Below, piece by piece: positions 1 to 10,229 of a DNA stretch of 64,000 bases. Position numbers and translations under genes: made by a program. Source of the stretch: Dugong dugon (taxonomy: Eukaryota; Chordata; Mammalia; Sirenia; Dugongidae). Under the pieces are notes generated by a model. The model ran no database searches and was not told where the DNA came from. It was given only the letters and a program-made list of their open reading frames with translations. Where the stretch lies: contig CM057482.1 in assembly GCA_030035585.1 (NCBI GenBank), positions 44,125,501 through 44,189,500 of the forward strand. Reading direction: 5' to 3'. Positions within the stretch are counted from its first letter, which is position 1. Each line of letters opens with the position of its first letter.

Positions 1-209
1 ACTGAAAACCAAATCCACTGCCCCGTGTTGATTCCAACTCATAGCAACCCTACAGGACAGAGTAGAACTGCCCCCATAGAGTTTCCAAGGCCGTAAATCT
101 TTACTGAAGCAGACGCCATGTCTTTCTCCCATGGAGCATCTGGTAAGTTCAAACAGCCGACCTTTGGGTTAGCAGCCAAGTGCTTTAACCACTGCACCAC
201 CAGGGCTCT
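1..209 (-). mobile_element. AfroSINE, minus strand
   Basis: A nearly complete tRNA-derived SINE read on the minus strand. On the plus strand it begins with the reversed tail (AAAACCAAATCCACTG) and ends with the reversed head (CACCACCAGGGCTC). The window edge may cut a few tail bases. A non-autonomous element with no protein. Confidence 0.9.
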
Positions 210-224
210 TATATAAAAGTCTAG

Positions 225-475
225 ATAAGTTAAATCTATAGAGACAGAAATCTGATCAGTGTTTGCCTGGGACTGGGTCTACATGAGCAGAGACTGGCAG
301 TAAATGGGCATGAGGAAATTTTGAGGATGAGGAGAATGTTATTAAACTGGACTGTGGTGATTGCTTCACACTATATAAATTTATTAAAAATTATTGAACT
401 ATTTACTTTCAGTGGGGAAATTTTATGTTACCTAAATTAAATCTCAATAAACCTATTAAAAAATAAAAAAATCAT
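225..475 (+). mobile_element. Old L1 3' UTR end
   Basis: The block resembles mammalian L1M/L1ME 3' ends: a GTTTGCCTGGGACTGG-type stretch, then AATGTTATTAAACTGGA, CTGTGGTGATTGCTTCAC and a terminal AATCTCAATAAA followed by an A-rich tail. It is a 5'-truncated, decayed LINE fragment with no coding part left. Confidence 0.7.
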
Positions 476-509
476 AGAATCTTGGGCTGAAAAATAACTC
501 TGTGGATAA

Positions 510-1180
510 CCTAATTAAACTATTATTTATTCAACAAGTATTTATTGAGTGCCTAATATCTGCCAAAGGAGCCCTGGTGGTGCAATGGTTAACTGCTCGG
601 CTGCTAAGCAAAAGGTGGCAGTTTGAACTCACCAGCTGCTCTGAGAGAGAAAGATGTGGCAGTCTGCTCCTGTAAAGATTTACAGCCTTAGAAACCCAGT
701 AGGGAAGTTCTAATCTGTCCTACAGTGTCTCTACGAGTCGGAATTGACTCAACAGCAGTGGGTTTTGGTTTTTAATATCTGCCAAGCATTAATGTAGGTA
801 CTTGCATTCTAGCAGTGAAGGAGACAATGATAGTTATAATATGAATAGCTTATATTCCAGTGGTAGGAGGCATAATCAATAAAATTTAAAAAGTAAATAG
901 GTTAAAAGGTGGTAAATGCTATGGAATAAAAGAAAGGGTAGATCAGGGAATGGAAATGGGAGTGTTGTGGCAGTGGTAAGGAGGGCAGTTAGTGGTAAGA
1001 GAATGGTCAGGGTAGGCCTCACAGAGAAGGTGAGATTTGAGCTGTGTTTGAAAGCAGTGAGGGTGTAGGAAGTGCATGTCAGAAGGAAGAGCATTGTGAA
1101 TGAAAGGAGCAGCTGAAGCAAGACTGCTCCTAGAGCACTGAAAAAGAGCAAAAAGGCCAGGGTCACTGAATGGTTCATTA
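510..1180 (+). mobile_element. Ancient mammalian-wide LINE-like repeat (L2-type), split by an AfroSINE
   Basis: The segment begins TATTTATTGAGTGCCTA and resumes after the SINE with GCATTCTAGCAGTGAAGGAGA, then CAGGGTAGGCCTCACAGAGAAGG and GAAGAGCATTGTGAATGAAAGG-like text. This is the wording of very old mammalian interspersed repeats. I favour L2, but the subfamily is not certain. It is heavily diverged and non-coding. Confidence 0.5.
567..772 (+). mobile_element. AfroSINE with exact 13-bp target-site duplication
   Basis: A full-length SINE from the GGAGCCCTGGTGGTGC head to the GGTTTTGGTTTT tail. The flanks carry an identical 13-bp direct repeat, TAATATCTGCCAA, at 554-566 and 773-785. This shows a target-primed insertion into the older repeat and a fairly recent date. 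Confidence 0.95.
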
Positions 1181-1347
1181 TATGGATAAAAACCTGGAAT
1201 CCAGAAGAGTGAGGTGATTTGCCTGAGTCAAACAACTCACAGCTTTCAGATGGGTTTAATAGAAACACAAGGTGTTCTCCGTGGTGAGCAGTCCTGTATA
1301 CTACATGGAGGCCCTCAACTCAATTCTAGGGCTGTAGTGTGCACTCG

Positions 1348-1796
1348 TGACTTAGTTTCCTTGGGTTGTCATAGTAAAATACCACAAAGTGGGTGGCTTT
1401 AAGGAACCGAATTTTGTGGGTCTCCCAGTTGTAGAAGATAAAAGTCTGAATTCAGGGCACTGGCAGGGCCACATTCCCTCTGTTGACGGTAGGGGAAGGT
1501 CTTTCCTTATCTGTTTACATTTCGGTAGCCCCAGATGCTTTTTGGCATTCCTTGGCTTATAAATGTATCTTTACATGGTGTCTTCTCCCTGTGTCTCTAT
1601 CTCCATGTCTGTTTCCTCTTTTATAATTCATCACTCAGAAGGGATTAGGACTAGGGCCCACCATACTTTAATATGACTTAACTGATCATCACATCTTCAA
1701 AGACAGACCCTATTTCCACAAACAAGGTCATATTCACAGGTACAGGAGTTAGGATTTCATCATATCTTTTTGGAGGACACAATTCAATCCATAAAA
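1348..1796 (-). mobile_element. MaLR/MLT1-like solo LTR, minus strand
   Basis: Read on the minus strand it opens like an MLT1 LTR (ATTGAATTGTGTCC near 1780) and closes at CTATGACAACCCAAGG near 1365. Internal text (GGACTAGGGCCCACCATA, and a sequence reading AATAGGGTCTGTCTTTG in reverse) also fits. It is a solo LTR with no internal retroviral sequence beside it, and more diverged than the other MaLR LTRs in the window. Confidence 0.75.
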
Positions 1797-2589
1797 ACTC
1801 AGCAATGGGCACAGCTCCATGGGCCAGGGTACATGGATCTGCATGTGGTTCTGGACAAGTTCTGGAGAACTGGGCAAGTTTTCCTCACGTGTTAATATGA
1901 GTGTTTGGTCTTGACCTTCAACCTCCAGATCATACGGTTTCACTTTCTTTCTTTCCAAAATCAGGACAGCAACCCCAACCTCCTATTATTAAACAGAAAG
2001 AGATAAATTCTTACCTAGAAAACAAAACAAAACAAAGACTTTATCTTTTACGGCAGGTTTAGGTTTACAGAAAATGTGTGGAAAGCAGAGTTCCCATATA
2101 CTCCCTTCCCCCACACACCGTTTCTCCTATTGTTAATATCTTGTAGTCCTGTGGTCCATCTGTTACAATTGATGAACCAATACTGAAACATGATTATTAA
2201 GTAAAGTTCATAGTTTTCATCAAGGTTCACTCTTCCTATTAAAGAGATAAATTACTTTTAACTAGAAATCCCTTATTAAGAGAAAAACAGTAGAGATATT
2301 AGCTCTTGGCTGGAACGCAGACAGCAGGAAAAATTACTTCATTTACAACATGACTAGCGGTACAAGCAGGTAGAGAACAAGACAAAGAGTTAGGAGAACA
2401 AATAGTCTTTTTTAACGTTTTGCATAAATGTGTTCTGAGTATTTCTGATGGTGAGTGTCAGAGGCCTTTCCCTGCTCACAGCACAGCAGGTGCATCTTAG
2501 GTGGTACTTGAATTGGCAAATGCGAGGGATGTGCCAAACTCTTTAAATAGGCCCTGGGTGTAAACTAAACACCAAAATTGGCAGCAACC
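1797..2589. other. Non-coding stretch with an old L1 tail
   Basis: No gene is visible. At about 2040-2250 the text TTTAGGTTTACAGAAAATG, then GAGTTCCCATATACTCCC and ATTGATGAACCAATACTG, matches the minus strand of an old L1 3' end. The rest (1797-2039 and 2251-2589) shows no repeat I can name. Confidence 0.55.
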
Positions 2590-2775
2590 CCATTTCTGTT
2601 TACATCCTGGCTCCACTATTCTAGCTTAATGACTCAGGAGAGTTACCTAACCTCTTTTCAGTCTGGAAAATAACAGTTGTTTCCTAGTAGGGTTGAGGGG
2701 GATTAAGCAAGTCAATGCCTGTAAAATGCTTAGCACAGGGTCTGGCACAGAGCAAGTGCTCAGTAAAGCTTAGCC
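2590..2775 (+). mobile_element. MIR SINE, plus strand
   Basis: The MIR order is visible: CTGGCTCCACTATT, AGTTACCTAACCTCTTT, GTTGAGGGGGATTAAG, then AAATGCTTAGCACAGGGTCTG and AGTGCTCAGTAAA. It is an ancient tRNA-derived SINE with an L2-like tail and has no coding capacity. Confidence 0.8.
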
Positions 2776-4130
2776 TAAAAATGGACCAACCAACAATAAT
2801 CTGGGCATATGCTTCTCCTTCCTGACACCAACGGGTTAATAATGAATACGAGAAATACTTCCACAGAACCGAGAGCAGATTTATAGAGCTTAGAGTGATC
2901 CTCAAACCACTATCCTGATAACTTTACTGTCCCATGAAATGTTAATATGTTAATAGTTGTTCCATGGTCAGATATACTCCAGTCAAAATCAGTCTACAAA
3001 TTTGATAAATGGGCTTCTTTAATTTTTGCAGATTTAAATAAATTAGTATTGGAGATAAAACATGGAGTGGCATGCCCTGATGTGAATTTCTAAAGGATGA
3101 TTCTGCCAGTATTAGGAAAGATGGTTTGCAGGGTCAGTACACTGGACACAGGAAGTGAGAAACTGCAGGCCCTGGGAAGAATGGACAAGATGGATGTGAA
3201 CGAGATCAGAAAGGGAGAAAATAAAGTAGCTGGTGCCATGTTAAATGTCAGGGTTGCAAGAAAGGGAGAAGTCAAAGAGTTTCCATTTTCCTTGGATGTG
3301 GTGGTAAAACCCCAGATAAAGGACAGGAAGAAGACAATGAAGAGGAAGGAGGAGGAGCAAGAAGAGGAGAAAAAGAGGCAAAGGCAGCTTCTTTGCCTTC
3401 AGTGACTGTTATGTACCAGAGGTTATTAGAACCCTATTTTATTTTGTAAGTTCCAAAAGGTAGATATTTATAATCTCCATCTTCAAGAAGAGAAAACTAA
3501 GAAATTGATACCTTGTCTATATTATTTGAGCTGATATCAAGCCCACACCATTTCCTCTGCTACAACCATCTCAAAATATGGCAACTTCATCCATCTCCAA
3601 ATACCAGAATAATTATTAAAAAGTCTAATATCCGTTTTATTGAACCCTTTAACTTCAGAGAGTCTCGGTGTTACCTGAAAAATTGCTCTGATTATTGTCA
3701 AATGCCCTTTGAGGGTGAGTCCCTGATTAGAGCAGCAGAGATAAGCTCTTTTTAGAGGGAGTTATCCTCCTGATCTGGTGTGAGCAAAGAGACAATGTGG
3801 CAGCCCCATTTTGATGCCCTCAAACCTCATGCCTCATAATGCTTCATGTTGTTCTACAGGATTCAAAAATACCCCAAAAAAATAAATAAATAGCCAGTTC
3901 AGACCACCGTTCTGTGATAATCAAGTTTGTAGAACAGCAACTAATTTGAAAGTGTATTAGCAATAATGCGTGCTTTGTTGATCAAAGGACCTGTGGAGAG
4001 TCTCCGGTCCAGATTACCTGCTCAGCCTGAACTTACTGAATGGCCCTCAGTGGCAAAATATAAACACCTCTGACCCACTGGGCAGGTTGCTTGTGAAGAT
4101 CTGTTAATTAAAAATTATTTCAGTGAAGAT
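2776..4130. other. Mostly single-copy non-coding sequence
   Basis: No supportable gene. An open frame at 3097-3405 ends in a run of Lys/Glu/Arg codons made by a purine-rich tract (about 3325-3385) and shows no domain. A possible MIR/L2 remnant lies near 3405-3570. The remainder holds no recognisable feature. Confidence 0.5.
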
Positions 4131-4137
4131 ATACCTG

Positions 4138-4340
4138 CCAAGGAGTCTGTGGGTATACAAATGGTTAACTGAAAGATTGGAGACTTCAGTCCCCCCGAGA
4201 GATGCCTCAGAAGAAAGGCCTGGAGATCTACTTAGGAAAAATCAACCATTGAAAACCCTATGGGGCACAGTTCTACTCTGACACACATGGAGTCACCATA
4301 AGTCAGGGTCAACTCAACAGAAACTGATTTTGGTTTATAA
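4138..4340 (+). mobile_element. AfroSINE, long-body subfamily
   Basis: The head is diverged (GGAGTCTGTGGGTATACAAATGG). The body has the longer form, with GATGCCTCAGAAGAAAGGCC and CAACCATTGAAAACCCTATG, and the tail ends GTCAACTCAACAG. This body type differs from the short form that runs straight from TCCTTGGAAACCC to CTATGGGGCAGTTC. Confidence 0.85.
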
Positions 4341-4359
4341 CTGCCTAATACATGTGAGT

Positions 4360-4537
4360 AGAGGATCAGCAAAAGAGAGGAAGACCCTCAATGAGATGGA
4401 TTGATACAGTGGCTGCAGTGATGGGATTAAGCATAGAAATGATTGTGAGGATGGTGCAGGACCAGGAAGTGTTTTGTTCTGTTGTACATAGGGTTGCTGT
4501 GAGTTGGAACCAACTCCATGGCACCTAACAACAACGA
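4360..4537 (+). mobile_element. RTE (BovB-like) LINE 3' end
   Basis: A 5'-truncated RTE tail: AGAGGAAGACCCTCAATGAG, GTGGCTGCAGTGATGGG, TTTTGTTCTGTTGTACATAGG and the terminal CACCTAACAACAACG. It holds only the last codons and the 3' UTR. The terminal wording is the same as in the AfroSINE tails, as expected if the RTE enzyme copies the SINE. Confidence 0.85.
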
Positions 4538-4727
4538 TACATGTAAACACCCCACAAACAACAGTACCCTTTGGTGAAATGAGAATAACAATGCCCAGTT
4601 CATACGGTTGCTGTAGAAATGAGTGTAAGTCAGCTAACTAGTATTTTATAAACGTGAGTTACCGCTTACCAGCTGGCTTACCAGCTCACCCGAACTGGAA
4701 GAATGCAAAATCTCATATTACAATGGT

Positions 4728-4742
4728 TGGGGGGGGGGGGGT
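4728..4742. repeat. Poly-G run
   Basis: Thirteen or so consecutive G residues after AATGGTTG. It is a simple mononucleotide run, G-quadruplex prone and error-prone to sequence, with no other function visible. Confidence 0.9.
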
Positions 4743-5245
4743 GACTGCGAATTTCTCTTGTGGCCAAATAATCTGTGGCAGTTTCAAGACTGGTAGGACC
4801 TGAATCCATGCCCCTCACTTCAAGGGGTCTTGCTACACCAGCTGCTATCCTTCTGCCTGTAAGCACCATTAGGGGAAAAAGCAAAGCATAATGCCAAACT
4901 ACATTTGGCTATGTTATAACCCCCTTGTAATACGACACAATGTAAATTTGAATGACACAGTGTGCTTTCGTTGGGAAGACCAGAGGCATTGGTGGCGCCC
5001 CTGAGTAATTAGCAGCTAATGAAATCCAGGCCTACGCAGTCACTCTCTGGTCGTTGGCATTAATGCTGACTTGGAGAGCGGCCCTTTATGTAAATATAAA
5101 AAGATAATTAAGACAGGAGAAAAATGGAGCAGGTATTGTTTATTGCAAGGATGAGGAGAAGTGGAAGTTTTGTCAGCACAAAGCAACCCTGTGGTCTGCA
5201 GGGACTTCAAAGGCGGAGGGAGAGTGAAACTTAAGGTCCAAAACC

Positions 5246-5452
5246 CCAAAAACAAACCCACTGCCCTGGAGGGGATTCTGACTCACAGTGAGCTATCTAC
5301 AGGACAGAGTAGAACTGTCCCATAGGGTTTCCAAGGCTGTAAATCTTTACCGAAGCCGACTGCCACATCTCCTTCCAGGGACTGGTGGGTTTGAACCGCC
5401 GATCTTTCGGTTGACAGCCGAGCGCTTTAACCACTGCGCTACAATGCTCCTA
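5246..5452 (-). mobile_element. AfroSINE, minus strand
   Basis: Full-length in reverse: tail text AACAAACCCACTGCCC, then GACAGAGTAGAACTGTCCC and the head at CACTGCGCTACAATGCTCC. It is the short-body form with AAATCTTTACCGAAGCCG. The head has a few substitutions. Confidence 0.9.
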
Positions 5453-5489
5453 ACCTAAGCGCCCGCCACTCCAAACTCCTTCCATCCCA

Positions 5490-6080
5490 GGATGCACCTC
5501 AGCAGTGAACAAGTTTCTGGAGCTTATTTATAGAAGCTTTCGCTCCTCTCTTCTTTAAACATACGCAAAAGGGGAGTCACGGCGCTGATTGGCTTCATCA
5601 ACAGCATATGGAATCAATTATGCCTAATGATAGGTTTTCAGCCGCTCAGCCACCCCTGGGCTCGGAGGCTCGGTTCAGAGCGCCGTTTGCCAGCCACAGA
5701 CTCAGGACCTCTCCCCTGAATCCCTGGGATCTGCACCGAGGAACGGGAGTGGAGGAAGCCAGGCGGGCTAATTAAAAAGGGGGAGCACTTTACAAACACC
5801 ATTACATGAAATGGGAGAAGTGTTAACACAGGCAGCACCTGGTGTCAGTGGCTAATTGTGTTGTAGATGGCATGTTAGACCAGCGCACTGCGCTAGAACC
5901 GGATCCTCTGTGCTTGCAGGCACCACGTCTTCTGATTTGGGGCTTGGATGACAGAATGGGCCAGTTGGGTGACAGCTTCCCCCAGGACCCACTTTTCATT
6001 AGAAGGAACGTGTGCACACAGTGCACACAGGACATGCCTCTGTCTCACTCTTGCAAGACTGGGCCAAGAGGTGCTTTTGT
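5490..6080. promoter_or_regulatory. Candidate conserved non-coding element / enhancer
   Basis: A repeat-free block with several homeodomain-type cores (ATCAATTATGCCTAATGAT at 5613-5631, GGCTAATTAAAA at 5766-5777, GGCTAATTGTG at 5850-5860) and E-boxes (CATATG near 5605, CACCTG near 5837). GC content is higher than the flanks and scattered CpGs survive. That texture is typical of developmental enhancers, but conservation itself cannot be seen from one genome. No open frame here has a recognisable domain. Confidence 0.35.
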
Positions 6081-6149
6081 CACTACCCAGCGATGTCTAG
6101 TTAAAAGAGGAAAAATGAATTCAACGGTTATACTGGATTTTAGTATGTT

Positions 6150-6285
6150 TGAAAAAAGAATTAAAGAGAAAGAAAGAAACAGAGAGAGAGACAAGCAGGA
6201 GGAGAGGAAGTAAGAAGAGAGGGAGGGAGGGAAGATAGAAGGGAGAAAAGGGAAGAAAAAACAAAAGAAACAAAAAGAAAATGAA
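6150..6285 (+). repeat. Polypurine tract (GAAA/GGA-rich)
   Basis: About 130 bases almost entirely A and G on the plus strand: AAAGAGAAAGAAAGAAAC, GAGAGAGAGAC, GAGGGAGGGAGGGAAG and so on, with only isolated pyrimidines. Such tracts can form intramolecular triplexes. The open frames across it are low-complexity artefacts. Confidence 0.9.
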
Positions 6286-6894
6286 TTTTTGCATGCAGGA
6301 AGATTTGTTTAGAGAGTTTGACTGAATTAAAGTCAGTCTCTGTTTTCTATACGACACAGTCATATCCATAAATGGCCTCATTGTTATTATTTTTACATAT
6401 AGGAATGAAGAAATAAAATCAGACTTCCTCAGTAGAAATCAGTTATCTTCTCAGGGAATACTGGCCCCTGGATGCTCGAATATTCCATTTATTCCAGTCC
6501 CTAGCATGATATGCACGTGCCCCTGCTTAGTCAGAGATGCATACTGGAAAATGTATGTTTTCAGAAGCAATGATCAGGTTCAGAAGGAAAGTGAATGAAA
6601 TGAGATATTTCATCTTGCATTTGGGTAGTAACGGCTCATTATCTGTGATAGACTGTAAAAAACTGATAAAAGTTAAAATTAAAAAAAGGTAGATCAAATT
6701 TTGAATGAAGAACAAATTATGCAATATATTTTGACTGGTCCTAATTTTCTAATAACTAGCATCATGGAATTTTTTTTTTTTTTCTGAAAAGCCTACAAAT
6801 TGTAGTGAATTTGATTTATGCTTTAAGCCTAAAGTATATAGTGAAATCTAAAGCAGCCTCAATGGATGTGATACACAGTGTGAATGAATGATCA

Positions 6895-7090
6895 GGGATT
6901 TGGGAGTAAGTCAGTTCAAGTTTTTGGTTCCATTTGCAATAGTTATAAGCTGTGTGACTTTGAGCAGGTTACTTAACCACTCTGAGATTCAGCAGCTTCA
7001 CCTGTTAATTATGAACAATAATGTTCATTTTGCACGAGAGCTAGAGGAAAGATGTATCAAGGGCTGAGCACAGTGCCTCCTATACAGTCA
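6895..7090 (+). mobile_element. MIR SINE, plus strand
   Basis: MIR landmarks in order: AGCTGTGTGACTTTGAGCAG, GTTACTTAACCACTCTGAG, CACCTGTTAATTATGA, then AGGGCTGAGCACAGTGCC. Diverged and non-coding. Confidence 0.8.
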
Positions 7091-7099
7091 ATATTCAGT

Positions 7100-7859
7100 C
7101 TTTTTTTTTTTTTTTAATTAATAGAACTAGAATACATATTTAGAGGGAAACTGATGGGTATTTTCTGCTTTTTAAAAAGAGAAACTCAAAAATATAAAAA
7201 AAAAAAGTACCAAATGCATTAATACAGTCTCCTAAGCTTCAAGCAACGAATGTAAATGACAGTACTTCTCACTTGCCTCAGTGTAAATTCCGTAAGCAGA
7301 CATGAGGCTTACCCCAAAGTGGCTCTGTATCAAGTGCTTATCCCCGGGGATACACTGTATATGTAATTCGATGCGTCTGTGACTGTCATAATTGGGATCC
7401 AGGAAAGCCATCTTTGTATAGAAATAGAGCCGAGGCTCTCTGCAGTGTCAAGGAGGTAGGATCAGAATGACATTTCCAGCGTAATGTTAGCCAATTAGAT
7501 GTGGGCAATATGTATGCGCTGCTCTAAACCACCTGTCATGTGCCTGGGCTCCCAGTGGGGAACTGGAGGAGGTCACCAAACAGAAAAGCAAAAATCAGAG
7601 GAAAAAATGTGAAAGTGCAGGCCAGATTGGCTGAAAAGAGCAGCACTCAGGGAGAAAGTCCCAATAAAAACCAAAAAACCAAACCCACTGTCATCCAGTG
7701 GCTGTTAAATAGTTTTACAGAGAATTTCCATGGTTGATCATGCTCTGCTTCAGGATCCCCTATTTGGGGGAAAATTCTAAAATGCCCTGCTGACAACACC
7801 TGAGAGACAACAAGAGGTGCTAAAATTGTCCCTTCCAATGCTGTCACCAAAAGGGAAAA
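7100..7859. other. Repeat-poor non-coding stretch
   Basis: No gene is visible. It contains short poly-T and poly-A runs (7101-7115 and 7197-7206) and a scrap near 7665-7690 (AAAAAACCAAACCCACTG) that may be the very end of a minus-strand AfroSINE. The sequence at 7290-7520 is not a repeat I recognise. Confidence 0.4.
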
Positions 7860-8220
7860 AAAACTGTGTTCTCCCAGTGAGGTTTTTCAAAAATGAATTA
7901 TGCCATTAAGTGCCAAGAAGAAAATTAGCTATGAGCTTTTAAATTTAAAACGATCCCCTTTTTAATTGTAAAACAGTGGCACTTAACTGCTATTGATCCT
8001 GCAGAGACACATTAGGGAAAGGGGTCACCATAACTGTTAATATTCACTGCTTAGTGAAAGAGCATCAAAGGACATTTTAATGTCACAGACTTTCTCGGGG
8101 AGTTTTTAAAGAAGGTTTGAATCAGCCAGCCTATGAATGAAAAGGACATGAGGTAGACAAACGTAGAAACAAATGTGATAGCAATTTTGGGCTAATCAAA
8201 TCATAACTCAAGATTGATTT
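7860..8220. promoter_or_regulatory. Candidate conserved AT-rich non-coding element
   Basis: Repeat-free, AT-rich, with many homeodomain-like cores (GAATTATGCCATTAAG, TTTTTAATTG, GGGCTAATCAAATCATAA). No open frame, no tandem structure and no repeat signature. It resembles conserved gene-desert elements in texture only. The call is an inference. Confidence 0.3.
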
Positions 8221-9240
8221 TTTTTTTTTTTTTGGCAGAAGTTTATGTCATATAGATTTCCAAGGCTGGTCGACATTTAAAAGTCAGAGTATGTATTTTC
8301 TATAGACTGGAACTGTTTCGATGATTGTCCGAGAGGGAATTTTTGTTTATTTTTGAACACATAAGTGTAAGAGAAAGAGTCCCTTCTGGGGAAGACCATA
8401 CCACTTTTGTGTACTTCAGAAGTAAGGAACGTGAAATGCCCATAGCATTTTATTCAAAACTCAAAGTCTATCCTACTTTTTTGAAACTTTTATTGAATGA
8501 GACAATAAACCCCAGGTGAGTGTTCAGGTTTTTCTTAAGGTGAAAATTACATTTTTAGAACACAGAGGTTTTCTCCTGTTGCCAAGATTCTACAGTGAAT
8601 TTGAAAATCCTGAATTTGTGGCATCGTTGACTTCTGGGGAGCTAAACTTCACAGTGAGAGACCAGGATAGGGAACTGAACAAAGACACTTGCTGTGAAAG
8701 GCACAACCCCCTATTTGAAAGCCCTCTATTACAGCCAAAGAGAAATGATAAAATGGTAAATTTAACTTCGTATTGGATTTCAAAACAAAACACAAAAACT
8801 CTTAGAGTTAATCTTTATTTCCGACTACATCAGTTCTTTGCCTCTTTCCAATATGTTCCGTTCATTATGCCAGGGGACTCTTGCTGAATAGCATTATCAC
8901 TATGTTGGTTCCAAGCACAAAATATGTATTTTAATTGTCTACAGAAACATTTTTGGGGTGCAAATAAAATCTTACAGGAATTGCTATATGAGAAGGAAAT
9001 TAATGGTTTCTGCAGGTGGTTTAAATTTTCATTGTGTAAAAGAAGATATTTCATTGTGGCATCAGTGGGGTGTTCAAAGGAGCATCTGGGAACATTCGAG
9101 AGTTTGAAAGCCACTGGCCAACAGAATGTTTCTTTCTTTTATTCATGCGCCTCCATGCACTGGGTCTTTACTGAATGTGTATTCTGTGGCCCATCACAAC
9201 AGAAACTAAGGAAATAAGGGCGTCTTAATCTTAGGAAGTT
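8221..9240. other. Single-copy non-coding sequence
   Basis: I see no repeat family here apart from a poly-T at 8218-8233. Two short open frames (8325-8519 and 8516-8887) have no recognisable domain, no signal peptide and no exon-like context, so they are not annotated as genes. Confidence 0.4.
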
Positions 9241-9247
9241 GGAGGGA

Positions 9248-9740
9248 GGGGCCTTGGTGGTTCAGCAGTAGAATTCCCGCTCTCCATGCAGTTAGATTCC
9301 CGGCCGATGTACCTCATGCACAGACACCACCCATCTGTCAGTGGAGGCTTGTTTGTTGCTATTATGCTGAACAGCTTTCAACAAATCTTCCAGACTAAGA
9401 CAGACCTAGGAAGAAAGTCTGGATGATTCACCTCCAAAATACAATCTATGAAAACCCTAAGGATCACTCCAATCTGCAACCAGTTGTGGGGATGGTGTGA
9501 GACTGTGGAGCAGAGGCATAACCATGGTATGGCAGGTAGGATGCGTGCCCTGGGCGCTGCTTGAGGAAGGGCGCTAACGAGCAGTTTCTATTGGCGATCA
9601 CCGTTTCCATCACCAGCTGTGAGTGCTCATTCATCAATTTAAAACAAATTGTGTAGATAGGTCCCTGCTGTGGAGCATTACCTTCCATTATGAATGGGGC
9701 CGTCATGAGTCTGGGACCAACTCAAGGTCAGCTAACAACA
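9248..9740 (+). mobile_element. tRNA-Gly-headed composite SINE with an internal insertion
   Basis: The head GGTGGTTCAGCAGTAGAATTC followed by TTAGATTCCCGGCCG matches the A and B boxes of a tRNA-Gly gene. The middle (CACCCATCTGTCAG, CTTCCAGACTAAGACAGAC) matches the 5' region of the RTE at 11.1 kb, and the end (CAGCTAACAACAATC) matches the RTE 3' end. The SINE is therefore tRNA + RTE 5' + RTE 3'. It is interrupted at 9513-9667 by a foreign insert. Confidence 0.75.
9513..9667. mobile_element. 155-bp insertion of unknown family inside the SINE
   Basis: The insert is bounded by an exact 10-bp direct repeat, CTGTGGAGCA, at 9503-9512 and 9668-9677. The SINE text resumes after it. The insert is GC-rich in its first half (GCCCTGGGCGCTGCTTGAGG) and has no obvious poly(A). 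I cannot assign it to a family. Confidence 0.5.
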
Positions 9741-9779
9741 ATCTTAGGAAGAGGAAGACAACGGTGATTCCGATGTACA

Positions 9780-9980
9780 AAATGCCCTAATAGAATTAAG
9801 ATCACAGTGCTATGGGAGTGCAGAGGATGAGCACCTAGCCAGGATTGGAGAAGTCAGGAAGGGATTGATTCCCAAGGGTGTGATACAAGGACTGGAGCTT
9901 TGAAGGGGACTAGGACATTCCAAGCAGGAGGAAAAAGAAATAGCGATGCCAAGATGTGGAGCTGAGAGTGAGCACGTCAG
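9780..9980 (+). mobile_element. Ancient mammalian repeat remnant (L2-type)
   Basis: Text such as CACAGTGCTATGGGAGTGCAG, GTGATACAAGGACTGGAGC and CATTCCAAGCAGGAGG recalls the same old repeat seen at 510-1180. Strongly decayed; the family call is tentative. Confidence 0.35.
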
Positions 9981-9989
9981 GTTACGCTC

Positions 9990-10106
9990 ACTAATGAAAA
10001 TGTTGGGAGTTCAAATCCACCAGCCGTTCCTTGGAAGTCTTATGGGGCAGTTTTATTCTGTCCCATAAGGTCACTATGAGTCAGAATCGACTCGATGGCA
10101 ACGGGT
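9990..10106 (+). mobile_element. AfroSINE, 5'-truncated
   Basis: It starts within the head region (GGGAGTTCAAATCCACCAGC) and continues through TATGGGGCAGTTTTATTCTG to GACTCGATGGCAACGGG. The GAGCCCTGG start is missing or too diverged. Confidence 0.85.
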
Positions 10107-10111
10107 CAATT

Positions 10112-10122
10112 ATGTACATATA

Positions 10123-10163
<41 letters not shown>
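10112..10163. repeat. (TA)n microsatellite with TG interruption
   Basis: An alternating TA run, interrupted by TGTGTG, that follows the SINE tail directly. It probably arose from the AT-rich tail. Confidence 0.95.
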
Positions 10164-10167
<4 letters not shown>

Positions 10168-10229
10168 GACTTTTCCCTCACTAAGTTTATAGTCTAGTTG
10201 ATAAACCAGAAAAAAAAAAAAAAAAAAAA

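Noticed and set aside
3097-3405. A 102-codon frame with a Lys/Glu-rich end
   Set aside because: The charged tail comes from a purine-rich tract. No domain, no splice structure, and no second exon nearby.
9248-9305. A possible tRNA-Gly gene
   Set aside because: The A- and B-box words are there, but the cloverleaf is degraded and the sequence is fused to RTE-derived text, so it is the head of a SINE.
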